This document shows positions 51,216-61,700 of a DNA stretch of 64,000 nt, piece by piece (within the stretch, counting starts at the first letter, position 1; each line of letters opens with the position of its first letter). The stretch is from Nematostella vectensis. Taxonomy: Eukaryota > Cnidaria > Anthozoa > Actiniaria > Edwardsiidae. A program made the position numbers and the translations under genes. Below the pieces are notes generated by a model. The model ran no database searches and was not told the origin of the DNA. It saw only the letters and a program-made list of their open reading frames with translations. The stretch covers positions 2,667,501 to 2,731,500 of the forward strand of contig NC_064036.1 in assembly GCF_932526225.1 (NCBI RefSeq), in the 5' to 3' direction.

Positions 51216-54200
51216 ATGGCGGGCCGACGTTTGGGGAAATTAGCTGCCGACAGCACGGCTTTCTTGCTGTGTGACATGCAAGAAAAGTTCCGTCCATCTA
51301 TTAGATACTTTCCTGAGATCATCAAAGTGGCGCAGCGAATGGTGAGTAAGGAGAAATTCTAATTGGTTTTGCAGAAAAATACAAAAATTCCGTGCCACGC
51401 GCTGGTGTTGATGGCTTGTCCAGGGTTAAAAAATGCTGGCAGAAGAATCGGTGTGCTGATGAGACTCAGGAACTTGGTACCTACAAACGCTAAACTAGTT
51501 CTCTATAAATCTGCTGTGTTGCCTTATTTGACATACTGCCACTATATATATATTTATTTAGCTTTATCAGTAAGAATCTACAATTTTAAATTTTTAATAA
51601 TCAGTATAATTTTTATAATTTTATCTTTTTTTGTGTCCCCCAATTAGTAGGGGTTTTATCCCCGGCTAGAGGTTGTTTATGACACTTTAATAAAGTTTCT
51701 ATCTATCTATCTATCTATCTATGTCCCCCAAAGTATCTCCCAAATACTGGCTACAAGCTAGATTTATCTAATAAAATGCTCCATGGCAGATGGAACCAGT
51801 GAGGTCTGGGTGGAGGCACTGGGATCCCTCAAAATTAGATGGATCCCCAAACATTTGGTTGAGGAGACATTGGAGAGGGCTGGTCCTCCAAACATTTTGC
51901 TAGGGGAGCGGTCATTAATTACTGGTGGGTGGGTGGGTGGGTGGGTGGGGTGAGGGGGGGGTGGGCCGGCAATTTTGCAAAACCCTGAGCTCAAAAATTT
52001 TGACCACCCCTAGACTGGGCGTCCAAATATTTGCACCCCCCCACCCACCATCACTACCACCACTACCACCACCACCTCCACATTTTTATATTCTATAATT
52101 ATATCTCTTTAAAACCACAGAGACTTGATATGCATACTGAGTGTAACTAAATATAACCTTTACTAAAATATAGATCAGCTAGCATGGCAATTTTGTCCAA
52201 TTTAATTTAAGTATGAATCTTCACTTTCCCTAGTTTAAGAGTGGCACAGACATAAACAACAAATACCGGTGTCGCTATATAACGACTACGTCGTCGAAAA
52301 CATTAACAAAGACATTCTAGATTGCAACATTTTAAAGTATTTGTTTTGTTCAACTGATTAGAACGGGCAGCTTTGTCTGTCAACCATGGGAGGGATTCTC
52401 AATATTTATTTTAAAAAAGACAAGATTTGTGCCTGAACAATATGGAACCAGATATACAATAGTAGGAAACATTGTGAACTGAATAGAATTTACATTGAAC
52501 AATGACTCTCTTGCTCAGTATTATTTTAAAACAAGACTTAATTTGGCACCCAAAAAATGTGACCCCCCTCTAATGACAGCCCCCAAAAATGTGACCTCCC
52601 TACATCGGCACCCAAAAAACACGCCCCCCCTACATATTTGCCGCCCCCCCAGAAATAAATAACCACTCCCTAGCTTACAATAGGAAAACATCAGCACTCA
52701 ACCAAATTTTGCTTCTGCCATCTATGTACTTAGGTGAGCTTCAAGATATATGTTGGTTTGAATTATTTAGGAGCCATGATGGAACACATTGAATATTTTT
52801 CCCACAGGTAACCCAAGCTCCTGTGTGTATGAATAAATTATAGTAGTTCACGTTACGTTGTGTGTCTCATGGTTAACAGTAAACATATGGAATTGAAATA
52901 AGCCAGTTACTTAATGACGAAATAAAATTGTAAAACTCTCAATAATATTCTGACCTGACAGTGGAGTCATAAAGAGGGTGAAGTTTCAAGCCATTTAGGC
53001 CGGCATTTCGAGACTTATGTTGTTCTGTTTCCCCTTGTACATAAGAGAGAGAAAGGTCACACCTTTTTGCTCCTCGGCTGCCCATAAAAACTGAAGTAAT
53101 TCACTTGTAGCTTGCTTGGAATTCAATATTCTGGCAAAATTCCCTCACAACATGCCATCAAAACCAATCTCACTTTGATATTTAAATTCTATCCACTCTG
53201 AAATCACACATTTGCTAAACTCATCGCCATTAGATTATGCTTCCAACCAGCAGCCTCTATACGGCCTTCAATGGTCGAGACAAACTACTTCCCTTACCCT
53301 CCTCGCTAGTGAGAAATTACTTCTCGTACCTTCCCCACTGTGAACAAATGTAATTATTCTTGACTCTGTGTAGGTCACTGCTGGAAACATAATGAAAATA
53401 CCAATCATCGCTACTGAACAGTATCCTAAGGGCTTAGGAAGCACTGTATCTGAGATTGATACAAGTACCTTTAAGGATAAGATCTTTCCCAAAACTGTCT
53501 TCTCCATGGTCATCCCTGAAGTGGAGGAACAACTGAAAACCATGTCCAATATCAAGTCAATTGTGCTTTTTGGGATTGAGGTGAGGAATTAAAAGATAAC
53601 TCCACTAAAGAAATCACAAGTGTCTTGCAAAACCTTATGGAGAATAGAGCTTATATAACCATTTCAAACCAAAATAACACCTGAAGTATATCCAGATTAC
53701 TTATCAAAAGAGAAGTTGACATTAGAAGCCTTCAGAACCATTGTACTTTGACTTTACTTACCTAACTTCATCTACTTTTTATCTGTCCTCAGACCCAAGT
53801 TTGCATTTTGCAAACCACTCTAGATTTACTGGAACGAAACTATGAGGTCCATGTGCTAGCTGACGGCTGCTCCTCAAGAACAATGGTAGAGCGCATGTAT
53901 GCTTTGGATGTAAGTATCTCATCCTTCTTACTGCCGCTTTATTCAGTAGTTGATACAGGAGAAACTTCAAGCTTATACCAGGCCATAGGATGTTTTATGT
54001 ATTTGCACCCCTTCCCCACCCTCTATGAGAAATCTTGGATAATTGTCTGTATATATTGCTCCTGCATTTCAATGGTGAAAAAGCATTTTGAATAAGCCTT
54101 TTTTTATTGTGTTTGAGTAAGGACAAACAGATGTTTGCCCTCTAGTGGAAACAAAGCATAACTACTATATAAAGATGCCAATTTAAAAATAAGAAAAAAA

Positions 54201-54409
54201 AGAAGAAAATACATTGGAAAATTACATAGGAAAGGCAAACATTTTCATTGTTTGTGTTCTAGCGTTTGAGAGACTGTGGAGCCTACATCACCACGAGTGA
54301 GAGTGTCCTTTTCATGCTGCTTGGTGGAGCAAAGCACCCAAACTTCAAGGAAGTTCAAGCCCTTGTGAAGACAGCAGCCCCAGATTCTGGTTTACTCTCC
54401 AAAGTATGA
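51216..54409 (+). CDS. ISOC2: Isochorismatase domain-containing protein (ISOC2-like)
   Basis: Isochorismatase-like cysteine hydrolase fold; the animal substrate is unknown. Exons: 51216-51341, 53374-53580, 53793-53909, 54263-54409, all phase 0, 198 residues against about 205 for human ISOC2. The family's catalytic residues are visible: Asp20 in [10 protein letters not shown], Lys61 in [12 protein letters not shown], and Cys115 in TQVCILQT. Other landmarks are [30 protein letters not shown] and [20 protein letters not shown]. The start is the ATG inside an AAGATGGCGG motif, as in many compact animal promoters. A LINE fragment lies in intron 1. A poly(A) signal AATAAA at 54647-54652 is plausible. 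Confidence 0.95.
51400..51722 (+). mobile_element. 3' fragment of a non-LTR retrotransposon (LINE)
   Basis: [20 protein letters not shown] and [10 protein letters not shown] match the C-terminal part of CR1/L2- or RTE-like LINE reverse transcriptases as I know them. After the frame breaks, the sequence ends in a short AT-rich 3' end (cactttaataaagtttctat) and a (CTAT)n tail at 51690-51721, typical of CR1/L2-type 3' ends. 5'-truncated, in intron 1 of the ISOC2-like gene. Confidence 0.75.
51730..53373. other. Remainder of ISOC2-like intron 1
   Basis: Low-complexity G- and C-rich tracts (gtgggtgggtgg at 51924-51960, cccaccatcactaccacc at 52040-52080, several ccccccc runs at 52560-52665), otherwise AT-rich sequence. 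I see no exon or complete element. Confidence 0.5.
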
Positions 54410-54646
54410 ACATTTTTATTAACACAATTTTCGACACAAAAGATAAAACTTGTCTAGTATAGCCAATGAGTGAAGAAAGTAGTAGCATGTTTTGTATGAC
54501 TAGGCTTTTTCAGTTTGGAGGGATTTCCGTAGAGATACTCTTGCCAGATTGATTAACAATGATGCCAATTTCTCATCAACATCCTGCAAGCCAAGTTACC
54601 TATGTACACTTATTCTATTGAATGTGTGTTGGTCACACACTACAGC

Positions 54647-54652
54647 AATAAA
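54647..54652 (+). terminator. Poly(A) signal AATAAA, ISOC2-like gene
   Basis: acagcaataaatatgg, about 240 bp after the TGA at 54407-54409. Confidence 0.5.
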
Positions 54653-55039
54653 TATGGTACCAGGGTTTGTTTGCTGACTGGATATTGGTGTTGGCAACCC
54701 TGAGCTGTGGAAATTTTATTTATTGGGACAATACTTTATGACCCTGTTAATCTAAGCTTCTTGTATGGTTGTTATCGTGGGCATACTGTATTTCTATTTG
54801 CACTTTATAAGACTCTTAATCTAACTTGTGTGTCGACTTGACGAACTTGCAGGATTACTCTGATATTTAAATTTCGAAGAAAAGCTGTCAAATGTCAACA
54901 TTTTGTACAGATGTAAAACAACATAACTCTCCAGATTTGAATGATTAACTGGGATCTTGTTTCTTTGTTGAATTTCTTTCACCTGTACCATCCGCAAATA
55001 GAGAAACACTAAATCTATTGCGATAATAAACTCGCTCAG

Positions 55040-55166
55040 GGTCCGGTTCCTAGAAAGCAGGTTAGCACTAACCGAGAAATAAATATGGCTATCTCGACTT
55101 TTGATTTGATAAAAAAGGGCTTTTATCCCTGGGTTAGCATTAACCTGCTTTCTAGGAACCCGGACC
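55040..55166. mobile_element. 127-bp foldback element
   Basis: Arms gtccggttcctagaaagcag then gttagcactaacc (left) and gggttagcattaacctgctt then tctaggaacccggac (right) are inverted repeats of about 33 bp around a 50-bp loop. Confidence 0.85.
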
Positions 55167-55823
55167 AGAAATCTAAAAATATGTAAATTTCCCTTACTTT
55201 GGCTCCGATTCCAGACCTGTACTCACCTAATATTTTTATCGATAGAATTAAGATATTCACTGTCATTGCCAATCATACTTTGAATCCTTTTCTGCTTACT
55301 ATCTAAGTAAATCGCATGGAAAACTTTTTTTTAAATTTAATTAAAACAATTTACTAGAAGATTTTCAATTTTTTCATCAGAAACTACTTTTGTCAGATTT
55401 TCACTAACATAAGAAGGAGGAACGATCGTCTTCATTGCATATAATTATGTTCATAATCCGTAAGAATAAAAATGAATACGGAAGGACACCACAGTTTGGA
55501 ATAAGATACTAGTATGCCAAAAAACAATAATGAGATCTTCCTTGACAATCAGTGGGGTAGCTAAGTTGTATTTACATGGCTTGATTCATTAAGCTATGTA
55601 TTACATAGATTAAAACTTGCGTCAAGTTTAATTTAGCTGTCGCTTTTACTCAGATGTTAAGTAAATACAATTAAAAGAAATACACCTTAATTTTCTTGAC
55701 GTTTTGGCACCTGTTCGGCAGAAAATAAAAGCTGAAGAAAGTCATTCAGCTTCAAGACACCTCGACTTATACTCACAGCAAGGTTCAGGTCATTTATTGA
55801 CGGATCTTTACCAAGAAAACATA

Positions 55824-56855
55824 ATGGATACTTCAATTAACCGAACGCTGCGTCTTTTGTTGACGGGGAATTTGTCTACGTCCAGTGAACAGGCCGAAGA
55901 TGGTCTTACCACAAGAGAACTCGCCATTTATGGCGCTACTCTGTGCTTCTATATCGTTGTGATGGTTACCGCTGTATTGGGGAACCTCTTGGTTCTTATG
56001 GCCACATTTCAGAATCAAAATCTCAGAGATTCGGCCACTAATCTACTTCTTGCCAATCTAGCTGTCGCAGATTTTTGCCAAGGAGCGATATCTCTACCTT
56101 TGAGGATAGCAGAAGAAGTCATGAGTAATTTCTATTTGTGTCGCGTCTCTATTCCTACAACTATTTTCTTTGGCGGGACCTCCAACCTGACTATTCTGTT
56201 CATCAGCATTGAACGATTTGTTTCTATTTACCGGCCATATGCTTATTGCCGTATTTTCACGGACATGGTTGTCAAAGTTGTCATTGCGTTTAGCTGGATA
56301 ACAGTTGCCGCATTCTCACTAACATCGGCTAGCAGTATTGTATGGAGAAGACACATCTCAAGCTCATGTCGCTTTCCTGTGTACTTATCAAAAGCTTACA
56401 TTTTGGCGTTGTACATCTACGTTCACATCGTTCCCATTACGCTAGTGATCTTATTGTACGGATTTATACTTAAAGCCAGCTGTATCCAAACTCGTCGAAT
56501 CTACGGACAGCAATTATCTGTCACTTCAAACTCAGGATCGTTTGAGATGGAAGAAAGATCTCGAGTTTTGCAACGCCTAGCGCACTTGAAGGCAATCAAG
56601 GTTGTTTCGGTCGTGGTCGGACTGTTTATTGTTCTCGTTCTTCCTATTATTATCATTGATGCAGTGGAGATCCTTGGTGGTGGGAGGCCTCCTGAAGGTT
56701 TTGTTAAGGGTGCAGTGTGTTTGATCTACGCTAACAACTGTGTAAACGTATTTGTTTACGCTGGGTTCAACCAAGAGTACAGGCAAACGTTCAAGAGGAT
56801 CTTGAACAAATTTAAGCTTGCCCTGTTTGGGCGCTGCGTTCGCAGTTACGCCTGA
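55824..56855 (+). CDS. Class A (rhodopsin-family) G-protein-coupled receptor, orphan, intronless
   Basis: 343 residues from the ATG at 55824; the frame is open upstream to 55704 but without another ATG. Seven hydrophobic helices. TM1 has GNLLVLMATF and TM2 LLLANLAVADF with the conserved Asp. A Cys before TM3 (FYLCRVS) and one in loop 2 (SSCRFPVY) can form the usual disulphide. At the end of TM3 the DRY motif is ERF (ISIERFVSIYRPY). TM6 has LFIVLVLPIIIID with the Pro but not the Trp of CWxP. TM7 reads NNCVNVFVYAGFNQEYR, an NPxxY variant lacking the Pro. N-glycosylation sites (NRT, NLS) lie in the extracellular N-terminus. Ligand unknown; large families of such intronless receptors are known in cnidarians. 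Confidence 0.92.
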   Translation: MDTSINRTLRLLLTGNLSTSSEQAEDGLTTRELAIYGATLCFYIVVMVTAVLGNLLVLMATFQNQNLRDSATNLLLANLAVADFCQGAISLPLRIAEEVMSNFYLCRVSIPTTIFFGGTSNLTILFISIERFVSIYRPYAYCRIFTDMVVKVVIAFSWITVAAFSLTSASSIVWRRHISSSCRFPVYLSKAYILALYIYVHIVPITLVILLYGFILKASCIQTRRIYGQQLSVTSNSGSFEMEERSRVLQRLAHLKAIKVVSVVVGLFIVLVLPIIIIDAVEILGGGRPPEGFVKGAVCLIYANNCVNVFVYAGFNQEYRQTFKRILNKFKLALFGRCVRSYA

Positions 56856-58205
56856 AAAAATATGAGCATTTGTGATTAAGGCAACTCGAAAGAAATTCTA
56901 AGCTAGCCCAAGCAGCCTTTTTTGATAAACTCATGATCATACTTGGAACACATAAACAGGCTATTCTTCTGTAATAGCTGCGATAAATTCCATATTTTAT
57001 AGTGTTAGTACCTGTATAATATTGCGATCAAGGTTAACCCCCTATTAGCGCTTCTAAGGCCTCCAAAAAAAATTCGGGTATTCTTGCACGTAACTTTTTA
57101 TATGATCCTCAACACACTTGATGGACATTTGTAAAAACGACTCGAGACGAGATGGGGGTACAGGTGGTACGGGGTTTTACTTGTTCGCTGTCACAAACTG
57201 AAGACTTAACAAGGTGTTTTCCAAGAGAGAAACCAAAGCATCATATCATGTCGTGTACATATATATAATCGTGTCCGCCGTTACAAGCTCTGCTCACACG
57301 TGTTTCCCTGTCTGTTCGAGGCTTTATTTACTGTACCCGATTTATATTCTCCTAAGACGGCATCCCTTAGGTAATTCGACACTAACAGCCATGGAAAGCT
57401 TTTAGGCACGTACTGATAAGGGCTTAGCCAATGGGAGTCCGAGGAACGAACTACCCCCCCCCCCCTATTGGCGTGTCGGTTTGTTGCCCTTGGGCTACCG
57501 TGACTTACGTAATGTTTACAATGTTGCTACGGCTATCGATTTCACACACTAACTTGTTACACTGCTAGTGCGCATGGCAAGCTACACACGTGATTACAAT
57601 GATTGACAGCATTCCAACCAGTTTTGCAGTCAAACTATTAAAATGTACTAAAACCTAATTCTACCGACGGCTAGGTCTGAATCCTACTTAGGGTAAACCC
57701 TAGTACCACCTAGAACTAACGGCACGCCTATTAATTTCTCGAGCAAAAGGTCAATCTGCTAGAAATAGGAACTGCTTGGCTAAGTAATATATAAATTATA
57801 AATATATTAAAAATAACACTCATAAATATAATAATAATATTTATAAATAAATTCACAAGAAAGTCGAGTACTCAGATTTGCTATGCTTGCCGTGTGATAC
57901 TTGGCGCGATTAAATCTAAAAGTTATAAGGAAGTTGAGATACTCAAAGGTTGTTGAATGTCTCGCGAGTGCGAGTTTAGCGACTGTAAACCGGCACGATA
58001 CAAATAAACTCAAACTCATCAAATTATTTACTGTTCGCAACAATATTTATACTCAATTGAAGCTTGAATATAGCAGACTATTTATATGCGGGTCTCGTTG
58101 ATAAGCTTGTTAAATAGCCAGCGAGAACCATTGCAAACTTGCTGCTTCACACATTTCGTTCGTCTTTTGACGAAAAACAAGAGAGTCAGCTCTACGGGTC
58201 TGTGA

Positions 58206-58527
58206 GTTTATTCTGGTCAAATCGCCAAACATAACATACATCGATTGAGAGCTTAAAAACATACTGTTTTTAAGTTGAATAACTCTGATACGAGTTTTGA
58301 AATGCGCGCTAAGTTTGAAAATTCATACTAAACACTTCTGTGTTTTGTGCTGCGAGTGAGCAAGAAATTTGTAGATGTTAGTGTGAACTTAAACATTTTG
58401 TTATGGTTCTTTGAGTTTATTTTGGTCAAAACGCCAAACATTTCACATATAGATTGATACTGTAGTTTGTGAGCTGTTTCTCTTGTATGAAATCATAAAA
58501 GTTTTTATTCTGGTCAAATCGCCAAAC
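58206..58527 (+). repeat. Three spaced copies of gtttattctggtcaaatcgccaaac
   Basis: Copies at 58206-58230, 58413-58439 and 58501-58527 with one to three changes, spaced about 207 and 88 bp. This may be an internal repeat of a dispersed element or a reiterated binding site; I cannot decide. Confidence 0.7.
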
Positions 58528-58532
58528 CAGTC

Positions 58533-58790
58533 CACAGGTAGCCCAGGCAATGGTTGCTTGTTCATAGCTCGGAATTCGGCTGTTCTGAGAGGGGACGAGT
58601 AAAGCGTTTTTTTTGTGAAATGTTGTCAATAAAATTGCCTTAAAACTTAGAACATGCCTTGTTGTTGTCAAATTCTGTAATACACGATTTTGGGGGGTTT
58701 TCCCAACGGAATTCATGACTTCTCTCCCCTAGAGAAGTCTTAAATTCCGTTTAACGGAATTGCAAGCAACCATTGCCTGGGCTACCTGTG
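58533..58790. mobile_element. 258-bp MITE
   Basis: Terminal inverted repeats cacaggtagcccaggcaatg gttgcttg (left) and caagcaac cattgcctgggctacctgtg (right), 28 bp and perfect. The interior has aattccgttaaacggaatt and acttctct-cccctagagaagt hairpins. Confidence 0.9.
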
Positions 58791-61700
58791 TACTGTCCTT
58801 TTGGACCTCTGATTCTATAGACATCGGGTAAGGTTTCAGCCCCATTTTAATAAGGTTTAAAAACCTTATTGTGCATAGTTAACTAATTCAGCTGTTGACT
58901 GACAGCTCTTCTGACACCTTAGTTGATTGACATGAAGAATAGCCAATCAGACACGTTCTCGTTAAATTGCAACCAAGCATGTGATAATCTCATTATCCCC
59001 GAGAAAGCCAGATGACACTAAAGACAATAGGATTCTGCGCGATGATGCGAGCGTTTCAGTTTTTGCTGTCATACGCAATAGGTTAACTAAACAAAATGCT
59101 TTTAGTTGTCCTGTTAACTTCCGATATGTTGGCAGCTAATTAGTATAAAATATCTAGTTGTGAAAAAATAGTAAGTTTCGTTACTTTGCGTTACTTGCCG
59201 CGTGACATTTCCTGGAAACAAGAGCAAAATCGTAGGAAGCGTTACTGCGTTTCGTAGCTTTCTTTCATTATAGAGTAAAACTATCTTGCAACAAGAGACC
59301 ATTGGTCTCTTGCTTGCAATTAATTATCCAACTTCAAATGCCTGTCATTAACATCTGGGAATGCGATGTACTGATATAAAAGGATTCAAAACTGAAATGA
59401 TTTCGGAAACTCCGCGTTTTCAACTCCTGGCAAGTTGTAATCGACTTAGTGGCCTTGGACTTGCATTTTTTTATGTTAAAGGAATTATACATTGTGTGTG
59501 GAAGAACCTCGGTTCTTTCAAGTCTGGGATAGGTTCTTATGTTTTGGGGGACTAACAATGTCGAAGATTCTCATCTGTTTCTCGTATTTTGAGATCTTGA
59601 CAAGTAAAAATTATCAAGGTAAGGGTGTGTGTAAATCTGTAAATGGTATACAAAGTGATAAGATTATTCCAAAGACTCGGGGATTCTTCAAAAGATGAGA
59701 CTGCATTTTGGCATACGCGGGCAAGTAGGTTACGCCCTGGAGGGGGAACGTGGGTTACGCCCCGGGGGTGGGTTACGCCCTGGAGGCCTGGAGGGGGATC
59801 TCTAAACGATAGCAAATTGAGTGTGGTCAAGGCAATTTATTACCCTAAGAGATAAGCACTTGAAACACATTTTTCGGGGATTTTGTTACGGACCTTAAGA
59901 CCGCATCAAATACATCCATAATTTGTGAACGTTCCAACCACGCAGTCCGAAAAACATCCATCGGAAGGTTTAGTGGTTAGAAGAATCTGAAATCTCAGAT
60001 TCGTATAGATCGGCCTTCCTCGTCCACCAGAGAAACATCTCTCATGTGCTGAGCTGCTCCTCAAAAAGGGGAAGTTTTTAAGTCCCCCCCCCCCGGGACC
60101 CCCCGGGGGGTGAGGGCTACGATCGCTTCTCATTCAACTCACTTTTACTAGAGAACTCTGCTCGCTTCCTGTCATTGTCTCATTCAACTCTCTCTAAATT
60201 TTACCAGAGATCTTTGCCTCTTATGACGCTCTCCACACGCCTACACTCTTCCGGCCATTTTATTTTCTTGGTCTCAGCTTTGATCACGTTCAAAGGTTAT
60301 TTTAAAAACGAATCCTTTATCTCACGTCGACATATTCAAGTTATGTTTTCTTACTGCTCTTATGGTCGCAAATAGAGTTGGCAGCTGTCAAGAGAGCATC
60401 GCTTCCGTATCCAGGTACCATGCTCTCAAGAAGAGCGCACCTTACGCAAGACAACAGCGATGGCAAGTACAACGTGACAATGAATGCTTTTATGCTTAGC
60501 GCTCAAGACCTTACACAAATAAAGGCGACGGCAGAAAATAATTGAAAACCCAAAGTGTCAGACGTGATATGCCCTCTAAAATGGACTTCGTCCTCGGACA
60601 AACGACTTACTTTTCATGTGCCGTTCCAAACACAAATACATGCAAATTAACATAAAGCAATCAAATACAAATACATCCAAATTAACATAGGGCAATCAAA
60701 TTGTTTCATTTGCATTTGGAACGTCACACGAAAAGAACGGCGTCTAAGCTACAATAAGAAACTTAGGCCTCAGACGTGAGAACTCTAGGTTGCATAGAGC
60801 GAGGACGGGGATGATATGTGTGCTATAAGGAGACTTTCATTGGTTGTCGTTGCTTTCAACTGCGTCGAATCAGGGGAGGGGCTGAAAAGAGAAAAGAAAC
60901 TTTAAAAAGAGAGTACACGGGAATAGGACTAAAGCAAAATCGATCTTTTTACAATTACTGCAATCATCTTCTGCTCCGTGAGTCCGAAAGGGCACAGTAG
61001 TAGTGTTTGAAAGGACGCCTATTATATTCAGAGAAGCCCCCGCCTGAACATAAGGGGCTGCTTTAGAGTGGCCGGTTAAAAGTGATAGCCAAATACAGTA
61101 CTCTAGAAAGAAAGTGGTATTTTTGGGGTAGGTTGTGCAAGATTTTAAAACAATTGTATAGTAGCCACGAGGGGTACCACTGTAGTTTTAGACTCATCGA
61201 TGTATTTCCGCATTAATGTTGTATTTTTTTATTATTTATTATTTTCTTTTCGAAAACCCAAGCAAGACGCGCATGGCTTTTGCAACAAGGTATTCATTAA
61301 TTTTTTTTCCCAAAACAGAGCTAGATGGAGTGACAAGGTTGGTAAAGATTAGCTTGTAAATAAGTTCTTATTTTAACCCCCCTCCCCCTTCCCTTTTTCT
61401 AAAGTCCTCGACTCCTCGCAAGGTCACGTGCTATTTAAAGCATTATTTGTTGGCATTATTTGACTTCTTTTGCGCACTTTGTTTACGTGGGGAAAGCTGG
61501 GTGCTTTTTCGGCAACGAAAAGTCCACTCTTCTAAGACATCCGGTGACACCGTGCAAGAGGACATAACGATCACTTAAATACTATTTTATTACTAGCGCG
61601 CACTTTCGTCAAATGCTTTTTCATTAAGTGCACTCAAATGATTGCAGCGGCAAGGGATGGCCGATGATTTATGACCCCAGTCGACGTAAAACCTAACGTT

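Noticed and set aside
55704-55823. N-terminal extension of the GPCR upstream of 55824
   Set aside because: The frame is open but has no ATG; the ATG at 55824 gives a normal N-terminus with glycosylation sites.
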